From positions 1-64,000 of the forward strand of contig CAYRFQ010000031.1 in NCBI GenBank assembly GCA_964423615.1: a DNA stretch of 64,000 bases, written 5' to 3'. This DNA comes from CAYRFQ01 sp964423615. Its GTDB lineage: Bacteria > Planctomycetota > Planctomycetia > Gemmatales > Gemmataceae. Below, one piece after another: positions 8,619-17,101 of the stretch. The notes under the pieces are model-generated. The model ran no database searches. It was not told the origin of the DNA and saw only the letters and a program-made list of their open reading frames with translations. Position numbers and translations under genes: made by a program. The stretch's first letter is position 1; every line of letters starts with the position of its first letter.

Positions 8619-10514
8619 TCAAGATAGAATTTCGTCGATTTTGTTTGTGATCTCACTCACCAGGAACGGTCGGCCTTGGACTTTATTCAAACCGATGGCC
8701 GGAACATTGAAGTATCCACGGAGCAACAAGAGCAGCTGGCCCATGTTGAGTTCAGGGACCAAAACGTGCTTGTAATTCCTCAGGACTTGCTCGGTGTTCT
8801 TGGGCATCGGGTTCAGATAACGCAGGTGAGCCGAGGCAACGCTGCGTCCCGCAGCTCGAGACTTTTCAACGGCCGTCAAGATCGAGCCATGAGTTCCGCC
8901 CCAACCAATCACGAGCAAGTCGCCTTGCTCGGGACCATTGACCTCCAGGTCTGGGATCGAATCGGCGATGTTTTTGATCTTTTGAGCACGGATGTTCGTC
9001 ATGTGTTGGTGGTTCGCCGGATCGTAACTGACGTTGCCGGTGAGGTCTGCTTTCTCCAACCCCCCGATACGGTGCTCAAGGCCCTTCGTTCCTGGGATTG
9101 CCCAGGGGCGAACAAGTTTGTCGTCTCTCTTGTATGGGAAGAACTCGTCCGCCGTTCCGTTCCCGTCCCCATTGGGCGACGTCGCGTACTTGATTTCGAG
9201 TTTCGGGAAAGTGTTGATCTCGGGGACCTTCCACGGTTCCGCTCCGTTGGCCAAGTAACCGTCGGAGAGAACGAACACTGGCGTCATGTATTCGACCGCA
9301 ATTCGGACGGCCTCGAAGGCCATGTCGAAGCAATCCGCGGGAGATCGAGGGGCCAAAATGGCACAGGGAGATTCCCCGTTTCGGCCATACATGGCCTGCA
9401 GTAAGTCGGATTGCTCGGTTTTCGTAGGTAGACCAGTGCTCGGCCCGCCACGTTGGACATCGATGATGACCAACGGCAGTTCGGTCATGACCGCAAGACC
9501 GATGGCCTCGGACTTGAGGCAAACTCCCGGACCGGACGTCCCGGTGATACCCAGCGCACCAGCAAACGAAGCACCGATGGCCATTCCAACAGCTGCGATT
9601 TCGTCTTCGGCCTGGACGGTCCGGACGCCGTAATTTTTCATCGCCGCGAGGTGATGTAAGATATCACTCGCAGGGGTGATCGGATACGTAGCGTACGTGA
9701 TTTGGGCGTCGGCCATCTTGGAAGCAGCCACGAGCCCCATCGCCAGAGCTTCGTTCCCGGTTATCTTACGGTATTTCCCCGGAGCAATCTTGGCTTTGGG
9801 AATACGATAGTTGATGGGCAGGACTTCGGTCGTCTCGCCAAAGTTATACCCGGCCTTGAGGCTTCGGATGTTCGCTTCGACGTACGCCGGGTTCTTTTTG
9901 AATTTCTGCTCAATCCACCGAATCGTTGGTTCGGTGGGGCGCTCGTACAACCAAGACACCAAACCAAGGGCAAAAAAGTTTTTACACCGGTCGGCTTCCC
10001 TTTGGCTGAGCTGAATGGGAGCCACAGCTTCGCGATTGAGTTTCGTGATTGGAATCTTGAACAGGCGATAGTTGGATAGCGAGCCGTCTTCCAGTGGGTT
10101 CACGTCGTAGTTGGCTTTGTTCAGGTCGTTCTTCCCAAACGCGTCCGTGTTAACGATAAGGATGCCACCCGCTTCAAGGTCCTTGAGGTTGGTCTTCAAG
10201 GCCGCGGGGTTCATTGCGATCAGGGCGTTGAGCGTGTCGCCGGGCGTGTGGATGTCCTGACTCGAGAAGTGCACCTGAAATCCCGAGACTCCAGGGAGCG
10301 TTCCGGCCGGAGCGCGGATCTCGGCGGGATAATCGGGGAGCGTACTGATGTCGTTTCCGAGCACTGCCGAGGCATTCGTGAATTGGGTTCCAGCCAGTTG
10401 CATGCCGTCGCCCGAGTCCCCGGCGAAACGAACCGTTACGGATTCCAGTTCTTGCCGTTCTTGATCTTTCCCCGAATCGGGTACAAACTCGACGCTAGAT
10501 TCGGATACAGTCAT
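8619..10514 (-). CDS. korA: 2-oxoacid:ferredoxin oxidoreductase, fused gamma-alpha subunit
   Basis: 631 residues with two domains in order. Residues ~25-210 are the gamma domain (VTVRFAGDSGDGMQLAGTQF, the CoA-contacting part). Residues ~230-630 are the alpha pyrimidine-binding domain (ITGNEALAMGLVAASKMADA, ITYATYPITPASDILHHLA, GITGTSGPGVCLKSEAIGLA). The order gamma-alpha on one chain is the usual KorA architecture. No ferredoxin-like delta domain is present, so electrons must leave to a separate ferredoxin. It is co-transcribed with korB (112 bp). The enzyme gives planctomycetes a ferredoxin-linked alternative to 2-oxoglutarate dehydrogenase. Whether the true substrate is 2-oxoglutarate is inferred. 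Confidence 0.93.
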   Translation of the reverse strand: MTVSESSVEFVPDSGKDQERQELESVTVRFAGDSGDGMQLAGTQFTNASAVLGNDISTLPDYPAEIRAPAGTLPGVSGFQVHFSSQDIHTPGDTLNALIAMNPAALKTNLKDLEAGGILIVNTDAFGKNDLNKANYDVNPLEDGSLSNYRLFKIPITKLNREAVAPIQLSQREADRCKNFFALGLVSWLYERPTEPTIRWIEQKFKKNPAYVEANIRSLKAGYNFGETTEVLPINYRIPKAKIAPGKYRKITGNEALAMGLVAASKMADAQITYATYPITPASDILHHLAAMKNYGVRTVQAEDEIAAVGMAIGASFAGALGITGTSGPGVCLKSEAIGLAVMTELPLVIIDVQRGGPSTGLPTKTEQSDLLQAMYGRNGESPCAILAPRSPADCFDMAFEAVRIAVEYMTPVFVLSDGYLANGAEPWKVPEINTFPKLEIKYATSPNGDGNGTADEFFPYKRDDKLVRPWAIPGTKGLEHRIGGLEKADLTGNVSYDPANHQHMTNIRAQKIKNIADSIPDLEVNGPEQGDLLVIGWGGTHGSILTAVEKSRAAGRSVASAHLRYLNPMPKNTEQVLRNYKHVLVPELNMGQLLLLLRGYFNVPAIGLNKVQGRPFLVSEITNKIDEILS

Positions 10515-10790
10515 GAGACAATTCTACCTCTTCAAGTTGGGAGTTCCGGCCATCGAACCTCCGAAGTGGGTCAAGACACTTTCAACGGAGACAAACGAGC
10601 CTGAAACTCGCTCAGTTGTTGGCGGTTGTGAATCTAATCCTTTGGTCGTAGGAGAGCCATTTGCTTGGCCCACGTTTGCCGTTCTGGGGGTCGTGTGAAC
10701 GGCAGTGAAACATCCCTGGGTTGTGCCGACAGAGATTCTTTAACAAACTCCAGCAAAACGGGACACACCAGGTCGCCGTTGTGACGCGCG

Positions 10791-11258
10791 TCAAGCCCCA
10801 TCAGGACTTTCCGGCGACGCCTTCTGATCCGGGGCCAAGTTATACACTTTTCCCGGAAAATATTCGACGAGATAGCGGACAATTCGTTTGACCGAAAGCA
10901 CCCCGACGGGTCGACCAGTTTCGTCGAGGACGGGCAGGTGGCGATAGCCCCCGCCTTCCATCTTTTGAATGGCCGAGGCGATCGGCTCATTGGAGCCCAC
11001 AGTCGTTGGGTTGGGCGTCATACAGTCCCGTAAGGTCAACGAAAACGGTTTCCCTTGGGCAAGGATCCGCCGGATCAAATCCCTCTCGGTGAAAATTCCG
11101 ACGAGTTGCCCATCAGACATGACCAACAAGCACCCAACGCCTTCTTCACGCAACAAGACAACGGCTTCGGCGACCGTCTGCAAGCAAGATAATTGCACGG
11201 GAGGGGTTGGTTTCAGACGGGAGACGCTCTCGATTTTCAGATTCTTGCCCAGATTCAT
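10791..11258 (-). CDS. CBS-pair protein
   Basis: 155 residues and almost nothing but two CBS motifs: the first ends GIFTERDLIRR, the second GVLSVKRIVRYLVE, with GGGYRHLPVLDETGRPVG between. It resembles the C-terminal part of the CBS protein at 6693-7211 but lacks its zinc ribbon. It probably binds an adenine nucleotide. It lies 276 bp upstream of korA on the same strand, so korAB is bracketed by two CBS sensors. This is suggestive of a link with energy status but not proof. The intervening 276 bp holds no recognisable gene. Confidence 0.85.
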   Translation of the reverse strand: MNLGKNLKIESVSRLKPTPPVQLSCLQTVAEAVVLLREEGVGCLLVMSDGQLVGIFTERDLIRRILAQGKPFSLTLRDCMTPNPTTVGSNEPIASAIQKMEGGGYRHLPVLDETGRPVGVLSVKRIVRYLVEYFPGKVYNLAPDQKASPESPDGA

Positions 11259-11705
11259 TGCGGGCCTTCCGGAGAACCATTTGGGATGTTATCACAGAGA
11301 GGAAAAACGTTGGGTGGGAGTTCGCGAAAACGTGAGAGAAGGAATACCAGACTTGTTTCCTTCCCGAGCGAACTAGCTTGAACCAGCGGGCGATCACTCA
11401 AACACCGAGACTCATTCATGCCGGTCGTTGATCGGAGCTAGCTTTCGATGACGGATTACAGTCGACTAAAATCACTCACCAAATCACGCCACCCCTTGCC
11501 CAACTCAGTCCTTTTTTCAACAATACCATTTCCCACAGCCCAGAGTGGGAGGATTTTTAACATTTCGTTCGCCTTACCGGATCCATGCATGTATGTCTCG
11601 TAGTTTCACCGGATTCATCGGGCCCCTCCAAATGACTTTCGAACGATCGTCGTGCTGAGTGGAAAAGGGACCAAAGAAATATCGAGATAGAACATGCAGT
11701 GAGGC
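11259..11705. other. Intergenic stretch without a recognisable gene
   Basis: Lies between the divergent CBS gene (minus) and SDR gene (plus). A weak hairpin is visible around 11532-11549 (CCCAC / GTGGG). No reading frame here looks like protein. Confidence 0.5.
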
Positions 11706-11819
11706 TTTTCTCCCCAACCGTAAAACCTGACCAATTCGCCTCTCTTTCTGTAATTCTCCGCAAACCTGAAGAAAGCGGCAAGACCGAATCCGTCAGGTTT
11801 TCTACGGTTGGGGAGAAAA
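11706..11819. repeat. Long inverted repeat, MITE-like
   Basis: The left arm at 11706-11731 starts TTTTCTCCCCAACCGT and ends AAAACCTGAC. The right arm at 11792-11819 is its reverse complement except for a two-base insertion. Shorter complementary blocks (ATTCG/CGAAT, CTTTCT/AGAAAG) continue inward, so the 114-bp unit can fold into one long hairpin. No direct repeat is seen at its borders. It lies 146 bp upstream of the SDR start and could be a miniature inverted-repeat element or a regulatory hairpin. Nothing inside it encodes a transposase. Confidence 0.75.
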
Positions 11820-11965
11820 ATGGAAATCTGTGGTCCACTTGGAGGTTAGAGGGCAGAGATCGACCACTCCAAAAGCATTCGCACTCCCAAGACTTACCAT
11901 GGCTCCGTCAATGCCTTGTGACAATCCGTACAATCCCCAACCATGCTGCTGGAGAAATAAATTCT

Positions 11966-12814
11966 GTGGACGCACAACTGCATTCTAAAACAGCGATTGT
12001 GACTGGAGCATCCGGTGGAATCGGGGCCGCTGTCGTGCAAGCCTTGCTTCACGAAAATGCCCGAGTTGCTGTTCACTATCTATCAAACCGTCCTGAACAC
12101 CCTTTCCTAACCACGGAATCGTTGGAGCGTTCTCGTCTCGAGAACTTACCACCGCCACCGCAGTTTTTGCCCATGCAAGCGGACCTGACCCAAGCAGACG
12201 AGGTCGAACGGCTGTTTACCCAAACCGACAAAGCGTTTGGACCGCCGGAGGTTCTCATTGCGTGTGCCGGTAAATGGGTTTCGGAGCACGTGCCGATTTG
12301 GGAAATGTCGGAAGCGCAGTGGGAGGACACCTGGGCCGTGAACGTCAAGTCAGTGTTTCTGTGCGTTCGTCGATTTCTTCAAGGTGTCCGGGATCATAAA
12401 CTCGAGCGTCCAGCCATTGTGCTGGTCGGTTCGACCTCAGGCTCCTATGGAGAAGCAGGGCACTGTGATTATGCGGCTTCCAAAGCCGCTCTAATGTTCG
12501 GACTGATGCGGTCGGTCATGAATGAAATGACTCAGTTGGCACCTTGCGGTCGAATCAACGTAGTCAGCCCAGGTTGGGTTCGGACCTCCATGGCCGATTC
12601 ACTCCTCCAGAACAAGAACGAACTTCGTCGCACCTTACAAACAAATCCGCTGAGAAAACTGGCCTCTCCTGCAGACGTTGCCAATACCGTCGTATTCCTG
12701 GCTTCTGCACATCTGGCAGGACACATTACAGGAGAGATCGTCCAAGTCTCCGGTGGGTTCGAAGGCGGACTCTTGTTTTCGGAGGGAGAAATCGACTTGG
12801 ACGCGGCAACGTGA
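11966..12814 (+). CDS. Short-chain dehydrogenase/reductase
   Basis: About 282 residues. The chosen start is the GTG at 11966, with GGAG upstream at 11951; the open frame reaches back to 11699 but would translate the inverted repeat at 11706-11819, so that start is rejected. Classical SDR features: nucleotide loop TGASGGIGAA, the NNAG-like ACAGKW, catalytic Ser in VGSTSGSYG, and the YAASK active site. It ends with the VxGG-like VQVSGGFEGG. This is an NAD(P)H oxidoreductase of the 3-oxoacyl-ACP reductase (FabG-like) subfamily, but with no fatty-acid genes nearby the substrate is unknown. It converges on coaD with 168 bp between them. Confidence 0.87.
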   Translation: MDAQLHSKTAIVTGASGGIGAAVVQALLHENARVAVHYLSNRPEHPFLTTESLERSRLENLPPPPQFLPMQADLTQADEVERLFTQTDKAFGPPEVLIACAGKWVSEHVPIWEMSEAQWEDTWAVNVKSVFLCVRRFLQGVRDHKLERPAIVLVGSTSGSYGEAGHCDYAASKAALMFGLMRSVMNEMTQLAPCGRINVVSPGWVRTSMADSLLQNKNELRRTLQTNPLRKLASPADVANTVVFLASAHLAGHITGEIVQVSGGFEGGLLFSEGEIDLDAAT

Positions 12815-12982
12815 GTTGGTTGCCTGTTTCTGTCGTAGGGTTTGACAAGGAGCGACGGAGCGATGACACACGATGATTTTCTAGCCGGGGCCAACGCTCG
12901 ATTGCGTCATCGCGCTTGTCCCGCCCTAACACAACACCCAAATCCGTTGCTGACCGCAGCATCCACTTTGGGCCCATCTATC

Positions 12983-13498
12983 TCACTGGTTGGCCAGTTC
13001 GCGGGCGCGGTTTTGGAGTGCCTCTTTGACCTCCGGTGCAACAAACGAACTTAGTTCTCCACCAAAGACCGCAATCTGTCGTAGGAGAGTCCCTCGGACA
13101 TGCGAGTGAGGCTCTTTGGCCATCAGGAAAACCGTTTCGATTTCGTGATCGAGTGCCAAGTTCGTCAGCGACATGGTGAACTCGGTCTCCATGTCGCTTG
13201 TCGTTCGAAGACCCCGAAGCATAATTCGAGCCCCGACACTCCTCACGAATTTGACGGCCAATCCACTGAACGGCTTGACCTCGACGTTGGGCAAATTCGC
13301 AACAACGCGTTGGACTAGATCGACACGCTCCTCGATGGTGAAGAAGGGCGACTTCGCCGGGTTGTTCCCAACGCCCACGATCAGCATGTCGAAAATACGG
13401 CTCCCCCTCTTGATGATATCGAGGTGGCCCAAGTGGATGGGGTCAAAGACCCCGGTGTAGACCGCCAGTTCGTGACCGCTGGATTGGGGAGTGGACAT
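12983..13498 (-). CDS. coaD: Phosphopantetheine adenylyltransferase (divergent active-site loop)
   Basis: Catalyses 4'-phosphopantetheine + ATP to dephospho-CoA + PPi, the penultimate step of CoA synthesis. 171 residues, typical length. It begins with the HxGH nucleotidyltransferase motif (YTGVFDPIHLGHLDII) and contains RGLRTTSDMETEFTM, the substrate-binding signature. One difference stands out: the usual ISSS(L/T)VKE motif reads HVRGTLLRQ here, so the phosphate-binding serines are replaced by Arg-Gly-Thr. It lies 27 bp upstream of the lipoprotein gene at 13526-14878 on the same strand... transcription order puts that lipoprotein first. Identity is firm; effect of the change is not known. Confidence 0.92.
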   Translation of the reverse strand: MSTPQSSGHELAVYTGVFDPIHLGHLDIIKRGSRIFDMLIVGVGNNPAKSPFFTIEERVDLVQRVVANLPNVEVKPFSGLAVKFVRSVGARIMLRGLRTTSDMETEFTMSLTNLALDHEIETVFLMAKEPHSHVRGTLLRQIAVFGGELSSFVAPEVKEALQNRARELANQ

Positions 13499-13525
13499 AG
13501 TCGGGACTCTCTTGCTCGTTACCCA

Positions 13526-14878
13526 TCACTTTTGTTCGAACTTCCCAAGGCGCGCGATTTTTCCGTTCCGCAACTCGATGGCAAACCCTGGTCGGAGAAG
13601 GACTTGTTGGCTGTTGAACTTTTTGGCACCAGTCAGGTTCGGCACCTTTTCGAGTTCCCCTAGTTTCTCCGTTATATCCACGGTCGTAAAGGAACTTTTC
13701 GTTTCCCGCATTCCAGCAAAGAGAATCCCAACAGCTTCGTAGGCCAAAGCGGCGTTGATGTCGGGTTTCTCATCGTAGGCTTTCTGGAATCGTTTGACGA
13801 ATTCCTTGTTGGCTTCGGTATCGATCTCGTCAGTCCACGCCGTTACCAGATAGACTTTATTGTTGGTTCGACGGTCCTGCAACAACTTGTCTCGCGTTCC
13901 CTCCAACCCGCCGAACACGATCGGAAGGGTCCTGAAGGAAACACTGGTTTCCTCGTCACGTTGGGCTCCGACAGGCCTTCGGGTCTGCTGGTCGAGTTTG
14001 GCTCCGTCGGGTCGTCGCGAAAACTCTCCTTTACGGATTTGCAACACCGTCTCTGGAGTCCCAGCCACGAAAATAGCATCGGGCTGTTCGTCGGGAAGTC
14101 GGTTGAGCAGTTCCGTCAATTCCGACTCCGTTTTATACGTCCATCGAGTCGGTTCAGGGAGCGGGACGCCTGGGTATTTTTCCAACAGTTGTTTATCGAG
14201 TTCCTGGGCGAAAGCCTCGGCGGTCCGTTCAAATTCCACGTGATTTTGATCGACGAACATCACGAACCGAGGCGGTGTGGGTTTGGCTTTCGACTGTTCG
14301 TGGGTCAACGCAAGCACACCTGGCCAGGCGATTCCGACGGAAGGAAGCAAGAGCCGTACATTGTTCACTCGGGGTATGTGCTTGATCGAACTTGCGGCCA
14401 CCCGAGCCAAGGACTCGCCTCGAAATTCCGGAGGGAGACCAGTCAAGTAGACGCGATTGGAAGTATCTGGGGTTTTGATCCCAGCCATGCTTACGACCGG
14501 CAATCCTTCCTGATCGAGTCCAAGGACTTCGGCCGCAGTGCGCCCGCCGACGAGCCCTGCCACCTTGTTGACAACTGAGAGGTGAACCGCCGCCGCCTCG
14601 TACGCTCCTTTGGTGCTGTTGCTGGCGTCAACATGTACGACAACAACGGGGCGGCCAAGACCTCGTTCGGAGAGTTGGATTTCGGTCTGTTGTTGCTCCG
14701 GGTCATCGGTCACTTCCTGTAAAGCGAGTTGGATACCCCTGCGTTGGTTCGGTCCAGCGTCTTTCCTTTCGCCGGCAGGCGGAGCCACTTGCCCGACGTA
14801 AACAGGAGGCTTCGAACCTCCGAACCAACAACCTGCCATGGGAACCACGAAAAGAAAGAGTAACAAATACCATCTCAC
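13526..14878 (-). CDS. Periplasmic-binding-fold lipoprotein (branched-chain amino-acid receptor family)
   Basis: Type-I periplasmic binding protein, as in LivJ-like ABC transport receptors. The GTG at 14878 gives a compact lipoprotein signal ending in the lipobox VVPMAGC (Cys17), with AGGA about 9 bp upstream; an ATG at 14941 would add 21 residues. The mature protein has two Rossmann-like lobes: VGQVAPPAGERKDAGPNQRR at the start, VAGLVGGRTAAEVLGL for the ligand-cleft region, and VYLVTAWTDEIDTEANKEFV near the end. No permease or ATPase gene is near, so it may serve as a sensor or an orphan receptor. Ligand unknown. The 5' side faces the divergent glycosyltransferase gene. Confidence 0.82.
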   Translation of the reverse strand: MRWYLLLFLFVVPMAGCWFGGSKPPVYVGQVAPPAGERKDAGPNQRRGIQLALQEVTDDPEQQQTEIQLSERGLGRPVVVVHVDASNSTKGAYEAAAVHLSVVNKVAGLVGGRTAAEVLGLDQEGLPVVSMAGIKTPDTSNRVYLTGLPPEFRGESLARVAASSIKHIPRVNNVRLLLPSVGIAWPGVLALTHEQSKAKPTPPRFVMFVDQNHVEFERTAEAFAQELDKQLLEKYPGVPLPEPTRWTYKTESELTELLNRLPDEQPDAIFVAGTPETVLQIRKGEFSRRPDGAKLDQQTRRPVGAQRDEETSVSFRTLPIVFGGLEGTRDKLLQDRRTNNKVYLVTAWTDEIDTEANKEFVKRFQKAYDEKPDINAALAYEAVGILFAGMRETKSSFTTVDITEKLGELEKVPNLTGAKKFNSQQVLLRPGFAIELRNGKIARLGKFEQK

Positions 14879-15462
14879 GAATTGTATATCCTTTAATATC
14901 CAGAAATTTGGATGTGTTTTAGTCACAGTCACCAACTTCATTGTAAGCTTGAGGATCGTGAAAAGAACAAGTTGGCCCTTTGCTTTCCGGATGTGGAAGT
15001 GGTCACGATACCACCTTCGAGGTCGTTTGTTGCAGCTCGCTACAGGCCCTAAGATCACCCAAATCGAAAATCAACATCAGGGATGACTTTCCATTTTGAT
15101 TGTTCCGTAGGGCGCGACAGGAAAACCCAGAGGTTTTGACGACAACCTGTCCCCCTCACTGCCTCGCACGTCCAGCCAGTGGAGGTACGATACTTGCTGG
15201 AGTTTGCCAGACCCAATTCCACCTTCGCCGGTCACATCCCACGACCAAACGGAAACCGACGTTGACCGCTACGAGCGTCTACAAAACGCTCTGGGCTCTG
15301 CCCAGTCTTGCAAACGCATTCGAAATCTCCGCACTTTCGTCACTACGAAAAAAATCCCTGAGTCTGGCCAGATTCCTATTTCCTGCTTTTTCGCTCTTTG
15401 GTTACAATCTTCCTATCTCAATCTTGACGGGGCCATTCACTTAGGCAGCATGGAGGCTGCAG
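14879..15462. other. Intergenic region between divergent genes
   Basis: 584 bp without a convincing gene. It must hold the promoters of the lipoprotein (minus) and glycosyltransferase (plus) genes. One structured spot is visible: GACAGG (15116-15121) pairs with CCTGTC (15146-15151), enclosing a second stem AAAACC/GGTTTT (15122-15137). Confidence 0.5.
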
Positions 15463-17100
15463 ATGGCAATTGCAGACTTGCCAACCTCTCACCCTCTCCA
15501 AACTCTCGGGAATAAACTGCGCGATTTCCTCTCCGCGTTCACTAATCCATCAAAACACCTTTGGGTCTGTGTCGTAATCCTCCTTGGGCTGTCTTACTTT
15601 TTGTTCTTCCATGGGTTGACGTCGGGCGATTTGCTCCGCACAGAAAGTCTCCGCGCGATCATCGGAGCCGAATTCCTGCGTTCCGGCAACTGGATCGTTC
15701 CGCGGTTGTACGGCGAGCCTCTTTTTACGAAACCACCTGGAATGTACGCGCTCATCGCCGCTTGTAGTCTGCCGTTTGGCGAAGTCACAGAGTTTAGCTC
15801 TCGGCTACCGTCGGCGATCGCCGCAACTCTGACGGTATTCCTGACGTTTTGGTACTTTGGACGACAACTCGGTCGATTAGGCGGATTCCTTGCTGCGGTG
15901 ATTCTGCCCCTCTCCCCACTTTGGTTGGAGAAAGCAACTTCTGCCGAAATCGACATGGTGCAAGTGGCGTGGACCACAGCGTCGATTTTGTTTTGCTTGC
16001 GGGCGTTGGATGACAGCCAGGGGGAAAAAAACGAACGCGACGCCAAGCCCTTGCCAGATAAAACCGTAACAGAAAACGAAACAAACACCAGCTACCAAGT
16101 CGGCGTCGAGAAGCCGCAACCCATAACAAAACCTCACCGATGGCCCACCACGATGTGGTGGTGTCTTTCGCTGTTGTGCGTAACAGGCGGGCTTTTGAGC
16201 AAGTGGACTACCCCCGCTTTCTTCTACCTCACGATGATCCCGTTGTTGTGGTGGAGGAGGCAACTACGGTTATTATGGTGCCGAGGTCACCTGCTTGGTG
16301 TGGCTCTTGCCGCTGCGATCTTCACAGGATGGGCGGCAGCGGCCGTCGCGATGGAAGGTTGGGACGTTTGGTACACCACCATCGAACGCGAAGCCATGCA
16401 ACGGCTCATGCCAGGGTACACCCCATTTCCCTACCCCTGGCACGATAGTTTGATCCACCCGCTCAAGTTGCTCGTCGTGACGCTTCCCTTTTCGGCGATT
16501 GCGTTGCTCACCCTGCGTCCAAGTTTTTACCAACTGTGGGACGATCGCGGACGACGACTTTTGCAAGCATTGCATTGTTGGACGTGGGTGAACATGATCT
16601 TCTGGAGCTTCCCGACCGAACACGCCCCACGGCATAGCTTTCCATTGTTCCCGGGAATCTCGGGACTGGCGTCGATGGTGGTGTTCGCATGGATGACCGG
16701 AAAACTCGGTTGGGTGTGGCCTCTGTGGAAACCCCAACACGGACTGATGGCGACGGTCTTCCTGTGGGTAGTGTTAAAACTTGTATACGTTCACGCAGTC
16801 ATCCCGAGAAAATCGGCGGAGGCCAGTCCTCAGGTTAAGGGCGAAGTCCTCGCCCAACTGGTCCCGGTTGATACAATTTTGTACATCATCGGGGTCAAGG
16901 ATGAGGGTATCATGTTCTATTATCGGCAGCTTGTTTACCGGGTTTCGTCTCCAACCAAGTTGCCCAAGGGGCACCCATCATATTGTGTGCTCCTTCCCAA
17001 AGAACTCGAAAAGGTTCGCGCCCAAAGGCCAATCGAGGTCATCCGGGAGTTAACCGACCAACAGGGCGACCCGATGATTCTCGTCCGGGTGAAAGGGTAA
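15463..17100 (+). CDS. Membrane glycosyltransferase of the ArnT/PMT (GT83/GT39-like) type
   Basis: 545 residues and strongly hydrophobic, with about a dozen membrane segments. The first one (WVCVVILLGLSYFLFFHGL) is followed by the loop RTESLRAIIGAEFLRSGNW, which holds the acidic residue (Glu61) that acts in polyprenyl-phosphate-dependent enzymes, and then EPLFTKPPGMYALIAA, the KPP motif of ArnT. The C-terminal ~130 residues are soluble and poorly conserved. The family transfers a sugar from undecaprenyl- or dolichyl-type phosphate to lipid or protein on the outer face of the inner membrane. The acceptor is unknown. The stop codon is one base before the xseA start, so it is probably the first gene of that operon. 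Confidence 0.87.
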   Translation: MAIADLPTSHPLQTLGNKLRDFLSAFTNPSKHLWVCVVILLGLSYFLFFHGLTSGDLLRTESLRAIIGAEFLRSGNWIVPRLYGEPLFTKPPGMYALIAACSLPFGEVTEFSSRLPSAIAATLTVFLTFWYFGRQLGRLGGFLAAVILPLSPLWLEKATSAEIDMVQVAWTTASILFCLRALDDSQGEKNERDAKPLPDKTVTENETNTSYQVGVEKPQPITKPHRWPTTMWWCLSLLCVTGGLLSKWTTPAFFYLTMIPLLWWRRQLRLLWCRGHLLGVALAAAIFTGWAAAAVAMEGWDVWYTTIEREAMQRLMPGYTPFPYPWHDSLIHPLKLLVVTLPFSAIALLTLRPSFYQLWDDRGRRLLQALHCWTWVNMIFWSFPTEHAPRHSFPLFPGISGLASMVVFAWMTGKLGWVWPLWKPQHGLMATVFLWVVLKLVYVHAVIPRKSAEASPQVKGEVLAQLVPVDTILYIIGVKDEGIMFYYRQLVYRVSSPTKLPKGHPSYCVLLPKELEKVRAQRPIEVIRELTDQQGDPMILVRVKG

Positions 17101-17101
17101 C

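Noticed and set aside
11557..11838. Small minus-strand gene overlapping the inverted repeat
   Set aside because: The open frame is produced by the repeat itself and resembles no known protein.
11699..11965. N-terminal extension of the SDR gene
   Set aside because: The extra frame translates the inverted repeat and has no protein character; the nucleotide-binding motif begins shortly after the GTG at 11966.
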